Source of the DNA: JANQRA01 sp035550735
GTDB lineage: Bacteria > Actinomycetota > Acidimicrobiia > Spongiisociales > ZC4RG35
Assembly (NCBI GenBank): GCA_035550735.1
Contig: DASZOM010000047.1
Coordinates: 62,001-126,000, forward strand
DNA: 64,000 nt
Direction of reading: 5' to 3'
Both the position numbers and the translations under genes were made by a program. The stretch's first letter is position 1; each line of letters opens with the position of its first letter. Positions 60,627 to 64,000 of the stretch are shown piece by piece. The notes below the pieces were generated by a model, which saw only the letters and a program-made list of their open reading frames with translations, did not search any database and was not told the DNA's origin.

Positions 60627-61055
60627 TCATGCCGCCTCGGCGTTCTGTGCCTTGACCACGAGAACGTCACACTCGGCCAGGTGGATGGCCCGGTGACTCG
60701 TGGAGCCCAAGATCAGTGAGGCGAGCTCTCCACGACCACGAGTCCCCACGACCAGGAGGGATGCCCCGTAATGAGACGCGTACTCCACGAGAACGTCTGG
60801 CGGGTAACCCTCCAGGTCGACACGCTTCACCGTGATCGGGGCGCTTTCCATCATGGGACCGAGTGACTTCCACACGGCCCGCCGCTGAGCCTCGGTCACC
60901 TTGGTCGTGTCGATCGGGATCTCGGCGTACACCACCGGGGGTTGAACGACGTGGACGACGTGAAGCTCCAAATCCCTCCACTCGGCCTCCTGGATGGCCC
61001 TGCGCAGGACGATCTCTGACATAACGGAATCGTCGACACCTGCAACGACGATCAT
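60627..61055 (-). CDS. Universal stress protein (UspA fold)
   Basis: 142 residues from ATG 61055, with GGAAGG upstream. The fold is IVVAGVDDSVMSEIVLRRAI, then VVHVVQPPVVYAEIPIDTTK, and the ATP-binding glycine motif GTRGRGELASLILGSTSHRA, ending ECDVLVVKAQ. G-x2-G-x9-G-S/T is present, so it is the ATP-binding class. A stem-loop lies between it and the CBS gene. Confidence 0.9.
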   Translation of the reverse strand: MIVVAGVDDSVMSEIVLRRAIQEAEWRDLELHVVHVVQPPVVYAEIPIDTTKVTEAQRRAVWKSLGPMMESAPITVKRVDLEGYPPDVLVEYASHYGASLLVVGTRGRGELASLILGSTSHRAIHLAECDVLVVKAQNAEAA

Positions 61056-61090
61056 CTTTCTGTCCTTCCTTTCTCTATCTCGCAAACCTT

Positions 61091-61108
61091 GCCCGGAAAA
61101 GACCGGGC
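61091..61108 (-). terminator. Stem-loop after the CBS gene
   Basis: GCCCGG (61091-61096) pairs with CCGGGC (61103-61108) around AAAAGA; on the minus strand the loop is U-rich. It may partly stop transcription before the universal stress gene. Confidence 0.45.
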
Positions 61109-61118
61109 TGAGCACTGC

Positions 61119-61499
61119 CTAGACAGCCGATGGCTCGGTGAGTGCCCACAGGATGTCCTTGATGGACACCATCCCGATCAAATCCGCCCCATCCACGACC
61201 GGAAGGTGGCGATAGCCCGCAGCGAGCATCCATCCGGCGGCAGCAGCCACCGTCATGTCGGGGGCAAGGGAGTCGGGCTCTCGAGTCATCCACTCATCAG
61301 TGCCGGTGTCGTCCAGATCGGTGCCCTGGGCGCAGGCTCGGATGATGTCCCGCTCGCTGAGGATTCCGATGAGTTGGCCTTCACGGACAACCGCGAGAGC
61401 GCCGACTTCGTTGGCGGAGAGTGTCCGAGCCGCATCGCGCATTGTGCTTGAGGGCCCGATCCAGATGGCCTCTCCCCCGACCAGTTCACGTACTGTCAT
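61119..61499 (-). CDS. Two-CBS-domain protein
   Basis: 126 residues. The two CBS motifs are TMRDAARTLSANEVGALAVV with GQLIGILSERDIIRA, and MTVAAAAGWMLAAGYRHLPV VDGADLIGMVSIKDILWA. Stand-alone CBS pairs bind adenine nucleotides and, in mycobacteria (Hrp1), belong to the dormancy regulon. AAAGGAG precedes the ATG. It sits 20 bp downstream of the dehydrogenase gene, likely one transcript. Confidence 0.9.
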   Translation of the reverse strand: MTVRELVGGEAIWIGPSSTMRDAARTLSANEVGALAVVREGQLIGILSERDIIRACAQGTDLDDTGTDEWMTREPDSLAPDMTVAAAAGWMLAAGYRHLPVVDGADLIGMVSIKDILWALTEPSAV

Positions 61500-61519
61500 C
61501 GTGACTCCTTTGGTCACCG

Positions 61520-62560
61520 TCACGTCTCGAGGACGACTTTCAACGCGCCGGTCTCGGAGGCGCTGCCAAAGACGTCGTATGCCTTCTCGAAGTCAGCCAT
61601 CGCGAAGTGATGTGTGATCAGGGGCGACGGGTCGATCGAGCCACCTTGGATGAGCCGGAGCAACGTGGGCGTCGAATAGGTGTCCACCAAACCGGTCGTG
61701 ATGGTCACGTTCTTGATCCACAGCTCTTCGAGATGGAGCGTGGCCGGCTCGCCGTGGACGCCGACGTTCGCCACGCGACCCCCGGGCCGGATCAGCGACG
61801 CGGCCAATTCGAATGTCGACGGCACGCCCACCGCCTCTATGGCCACGTCGACGCCAAGACCATTGGTCATCTCCGCGATCGCCGCCTTGGGGTCGACCAT
61901 CCCATTGTTGATGGTCACATCTGCGCCGAACTGCTTGGCCGCCTCCAGCCTGCTGTCTGCCAGGTCTATGGCGACGATGTGGCTGGGGCTGAAGAGCCGG
62001 GCACCGAGTATGGCCGCCAGCCCGATCGGACCGGCACCGACGACGGCGACGACGTCACCGGGCTCGACGTTGCCGTTGAGCACGCCGACTTCATACCCGG
62101 TGGGGAGGATGTCGGCCAGCATGAGCAGCTGATCCACCGGCACCGAGCTCGGTGCGAGATGGGTCGATGTGTCGGCGAACGGGACCCGAACGTACTCCGC
62201 CTGTGTCCCGTCGATCAGGTGGCCGAGGATCCAACCACCACCGCCCAGACACTGACCGTAACTGCCTTCACGACAGAAGCGGCAGGAGCCGCATGCAGTG
62301 ATGCACGACACCAGCACCTTGTCTCCGGGCTTGACCCGCCTGACCCCCGGTCCAACCTCCTCGACGGTTCCCACGGCCTCGTGGCCGAGGATCCTCCCCT
62401 CGGTGACCGTCGGGACATCACCTTTGAGGATGTGGAGGTCGGTGCCGCAGATGGTCACTGCGTCTACGCGAACGATGGCGTCGGTGTCATCCACGATCGT
62501 GGGCTTGGGGACCTCCTCCCATCTCTTGTTCCCCGGGCCGTGATAGACCATGGCCTTCAT
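61520..62560 (-). CDS. Zinc-dependent alcohol dehydrogenase (medium-chain)
   Basis: 346 residues. Catalytic zinc ligands C38 (TICGTD) and H60-E61 (GHEAVG) are present; structural zinc cysteines are C90, C93, C96 and C104 in ACGSCRFCREGSYGQC. The NAD site is VVAVVGAGPIGLAAILGARL then IVAIDLADSRLEAA. ATG 62560 has AGGAGG 5 nt upstream. Substrate could be a secondary alcohol or threonine-like; uncertain. Confidence 0.92.
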   Translation of the reverse strand: MKAMVYHGPGNKRWEEVPKPTIVDDTDAIVRVDAVTICGTDLHILKGDVPTVTEGRILGHEAVGTVEEVGPGVRRVKPGDKVLVSCITACGSCRFCREGSYGQCLGGGGWILGHLIDGTQAEYVRVPFADTSTHLAPSSVPVDQLLMLADILPTGYEVGVLNGNVEPGDVVAVVGAGPIGLAAILGARLFSPSHIVAIDLADSRLEAAKQFGADVTINNGMVDPKAAIAEMTNGLGVDVAIEAVGVPSTFELAASLIRPGGRVANVGVHGEPATLHLEELWIKNVTITTGLVDTYSTPTLLRLIQGGSIDPSPLITHHFAMADFEKAYDVFGSASETGALKVVLET

Positions 62561-62571
62561 TTGGCCTCCTT

Positions 62572-63120
62572 TCAGACCTGACTCCGATTCAACGAACCCC
62601 CGGGGCGCGCTGATAGGGGAGAAAGTCCCTTTGTCACGGACAAGTGGTCGCGGACCGGGGGCGTCGAGTCGAGGATGACGATGGCCAGCGAAACCGCGAT
62701 CAGGAGTGGGTGCATCACCGGGTGAAACGGAACCACGAAGAGCTCGATCGTCTCGAAGGCCAACAGCACGATCCCAACCGACATCGCCCCGATCCAGGGC
62801 CATCGATAGCCAATTGCCCCCTCGATCCCCGCGGCCCACCGCCAATCCCATCGAACGAACAGGCCGACCGTGGTGATCGCCGAGCCCACCGCGATGGAGA
62901 GCAGGAAGACCCCTGGCCAGAAATAGTCCTCGACGGGAGCCTTGTCGAGGAATTCGAGCGACATTCCCAGCGGGTCGATCGGGTTGATCACCATCGCCAA
63001 GCCGCCCTGGATGGCGCCCACGATGAGCAGCGTCAATATCAACCCCAGGGCGATGACCGTGGCCGGAGGCCTCCTCGAGACCCGGGTCTTGTCCGCTCCC
63101 GTGTTCGATGCAACCGTCAC
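62572..63120 (-). CDS. Four-helix membrane protein of the stress cluster
   Basis: 182 residues with helices ATVIALGLILTLLIVGAIQG, YFWPGVFLLSIAVGSAITTV, WPWIGAMSVGIVLLAFETIE and MHPLLIAVSLAIVIL. Motifs NPIDPLGMSLEFLDKAPVED and FVPFHPVMHPL resemble small actinobacterial membrane proteins of unknown role. GAGGAGG lies just before the GTG start. It is the first gene of the minus-strand group leading to the dehydrogenase. Confidence 0.75.
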   Translation of the reverse strand: MTVASNTGADKTRVSRRPPATVIALGLILTLLIVGAIQGGLAMVINPIDPLGMSLEFLDKAPVEDYFWPGVFLLSIAVGSAITTVGLFVRWDWRWAAGIEGAIGYRWPWIGAMSVGIVLLAFETIELFVVPFHPVMHPLLIAVSLAIVILDSTPPVRDHLSVTKGLSPLSARPGGSLNRSQV

Positions 63121-63263
63121 GTGACCTCCTCTCGACGGGATCCGACCGCGATTCTCCGGGCCGAGGGTGCCGGGCTCCTAGAGCCATAGGGCCGTTATCT
63201 CAGGGACCTGGAGATGCGGATCGGTTGGGAAGGGCTCCATCCATCTGCCCGTATCCTGGGACG

Positions 63264-63761
63264 GTGCCATCCCAGTTCGACGACTTGGTCGCCGCCAACC
63301 GTCGTTACGCCGAGACGTTCGACATGCAGGGGCTCGAAGGTCGGGCCAGGGCCGGTGTGGCAATCGTCACATGCATCGACTCGAGAATCGATCCGCTGAG
63401 GATGGTGGGACTTCGTCTCGGCGACGCCAAAGTTCTCCGTAATCCTGGTGGCCGGATCACCGATGAGGCATTGGGGGCGCTGATACTGGGATCCCACTTG
63501 CTGGGCGTCAACCGTGTCCTCATCGTTCCGCACACACGTTGCGCGGTGGCGATGTGGACCGAAGGCGAGCTTCAAGCAGAGGTGGGCAAGTCCGCTGGTC
63601 GAAACGCCAGCTGGCAGACCTTCGGGGCCGTCGACGACCAGGTGGGCGCATTGATCCGGGACTTGGAGCGGGTGCGGACCCACGAATTGATCCCAGACAC
63701 AGTCGTGGTGAGCGGATTCGTCTACGACGTTGACACAGGCCTACTGACATTCGTCGGATGA
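63264..63761 (+). CDS. Beta-class carbonic anhydrase
   Basis: 165 residues. Zinc ligands are C37 and D39 in TCIDSR41 and H90 and C93 in PHTRC. The loop following, VLRNPGGRITDEAL, and the end VVSGFVYDVDTGLLTFVG are typical of the family branch that includes mycobacterial Rv1284. It interconverts CO2 and bicarbonate. GTG start lies 6 nt after TATCCT (63252-63257), implying leaderless translation. Confidence 0.92.
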   Translation: MPSQFDDLVAANRRYAETFDMQGLEGRARAGVAIVTCIDSRIDPLRMVGLRLGDAKVLRNPGGRITDEALGALILGSHLLGVNRVLIVPHTRCAVAMWTEGELQAEVGKSAGRNASWQTFGAVDDQVGALIRDLERVRTHELIPDTVVVSGFVYDVDTGLLTFVG

Positions 63762-64000
63762 CGAGCCCCAGCGAATAGAAGGGAGAGACCTCTCCCCACT
63801 CAAGATCATTTCCGATTGCCTGGTTGCCACTCCCCCATTGTCCTAATGGTCAACGGCTCCGACGTTGTCAAACCAGCAGGGGCATAGTGCCCGAATGCGA
63901 GAGTCGGGTTCTACCGGCCGCCGACCGTGCCAAGCCAAGTCCCAGAAGAAGAAGATGTGTCGGCCGCGTCGAGGAGGGCTAGCCCCAGTCTCGCACTTCT
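63762..64000. other. 3' terminal region without a recognised gene
   Basis: GGGAGA (63781-63786) and TCTCCC (63791-63796) form a short stem 20 bp after the carbonic anhydrase, a weak terminator without T-tract. An open frame from ATG 63895 runs to the window edge; it is basic (SQKKKMCRPRRGG) and unconvincing. I see nothing else. Confidence 0.5.

Noticed and set aside
63121..63263. DosR-like box upstream of the carbonic anhydrase
   Set aside because: AGGGCC and AGGGACC occur but spacing and symmetry do not fit the consensus.
63895..64000. Open frame at the right edge starting MRESGSTGRRPC
   Set aside because: It is cut by the window end, strongly basic, has no ribosome site and no well-spaced promoter, and resembles nothing I know.

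Overview
The window is a 64 kb stretch of gene-dense, GC-rich bacterial chromosome with about 66 protein-coding genes, short gaps and frequent 1-4 base overlaps. It holds no rRNA, tRNA, CRISPR array, insertion sequence or prophage that I can see. The gene families point to Actinomycetota: a DUF5667-like partner of an ECF sigma factor, a long NTPase/TPR/BTAD regulator, a GAAC-N4-GTTC LexA-type box, K+-independent membrane pyrophosphatase, a mycobacterial-style carbonic anhydrase, GTG/TTG starts with good ribosome sites, and several probably leaderless genes with TANNNT 6-8 nt before the start codon. An Acidimicrobiia-like lineage is my guess; no marker gene here fixes it.

Layout. 1-4930: an amino-sugar uptake operon (end of a solute-binding protein, two permeases, GH3 beta-N-acetylhexosaminidase, SIS-domain deaminase/isomerase). 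4962-6551: an HTH protein divergent from a cysteine-less redoxin and a helical protein, with a strong promoter and palindrome between them. 6561-10354: an SDR oxidoreductase, a sigma factor with a LexA-type box in its promoter, and an ECF sigma factor coupled to a membrane partner. 10459-15862: small membrane protein, fused SecD-SecF, IlvD, DUF1697. 15895-21393: aldo/keto reductase, CopB copper ATPase, a 52-residue zinc-ribbon protein, ClC transporter with CBS domains, divergent MarR. 21398-30638: SRPBCC protein, H+-pyrophosphatase, DedA, a SufR-like regulator coupled to a Rieske-flavin oxidoreductase, DoxX, GH15 hydrolase. 30642-33593: HpaB-type hydroxylase, MmcQ/YjbR, AlkZ-like protein.

33659-40094 is the most interesting block. 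A large NTPase-TPR-BTAD regulator lies between two lipoprotein genes, one a predicted surface metallopeptidase, whose ends share a DUF3558-like domain. Both lipoprotein promoters carry the same near-11-bp repeated element placed 8 bp upstream of the -10 box, the geometry known for SARP activators. This suggests a self-contained local regulon. 40157-50782 holds a DHFR-like/adenylate cyclase fusion, DCoH-VOC fusion, a metal-ligand-less M24 protein, KimA-like potassium permease, a UvrA paralogue behind a 17-bp palindrome, and AraC/VOC genes. 50797-53437 is modABC. 54976-56063 is a ribbon-helix-helix/SPFH operon behind 11-bp tandem repeats. 56176-58139 is an arsenic cluster (arsM divergent from arsR-arsC and a CC-x-FF protein). 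59205-63761 is a stress-type group (DUF4389, PPOX-fold, universal stress protein, CBS pair, alcohol dehydrogenase, membrane protein, beta-carbonic anhydrase).
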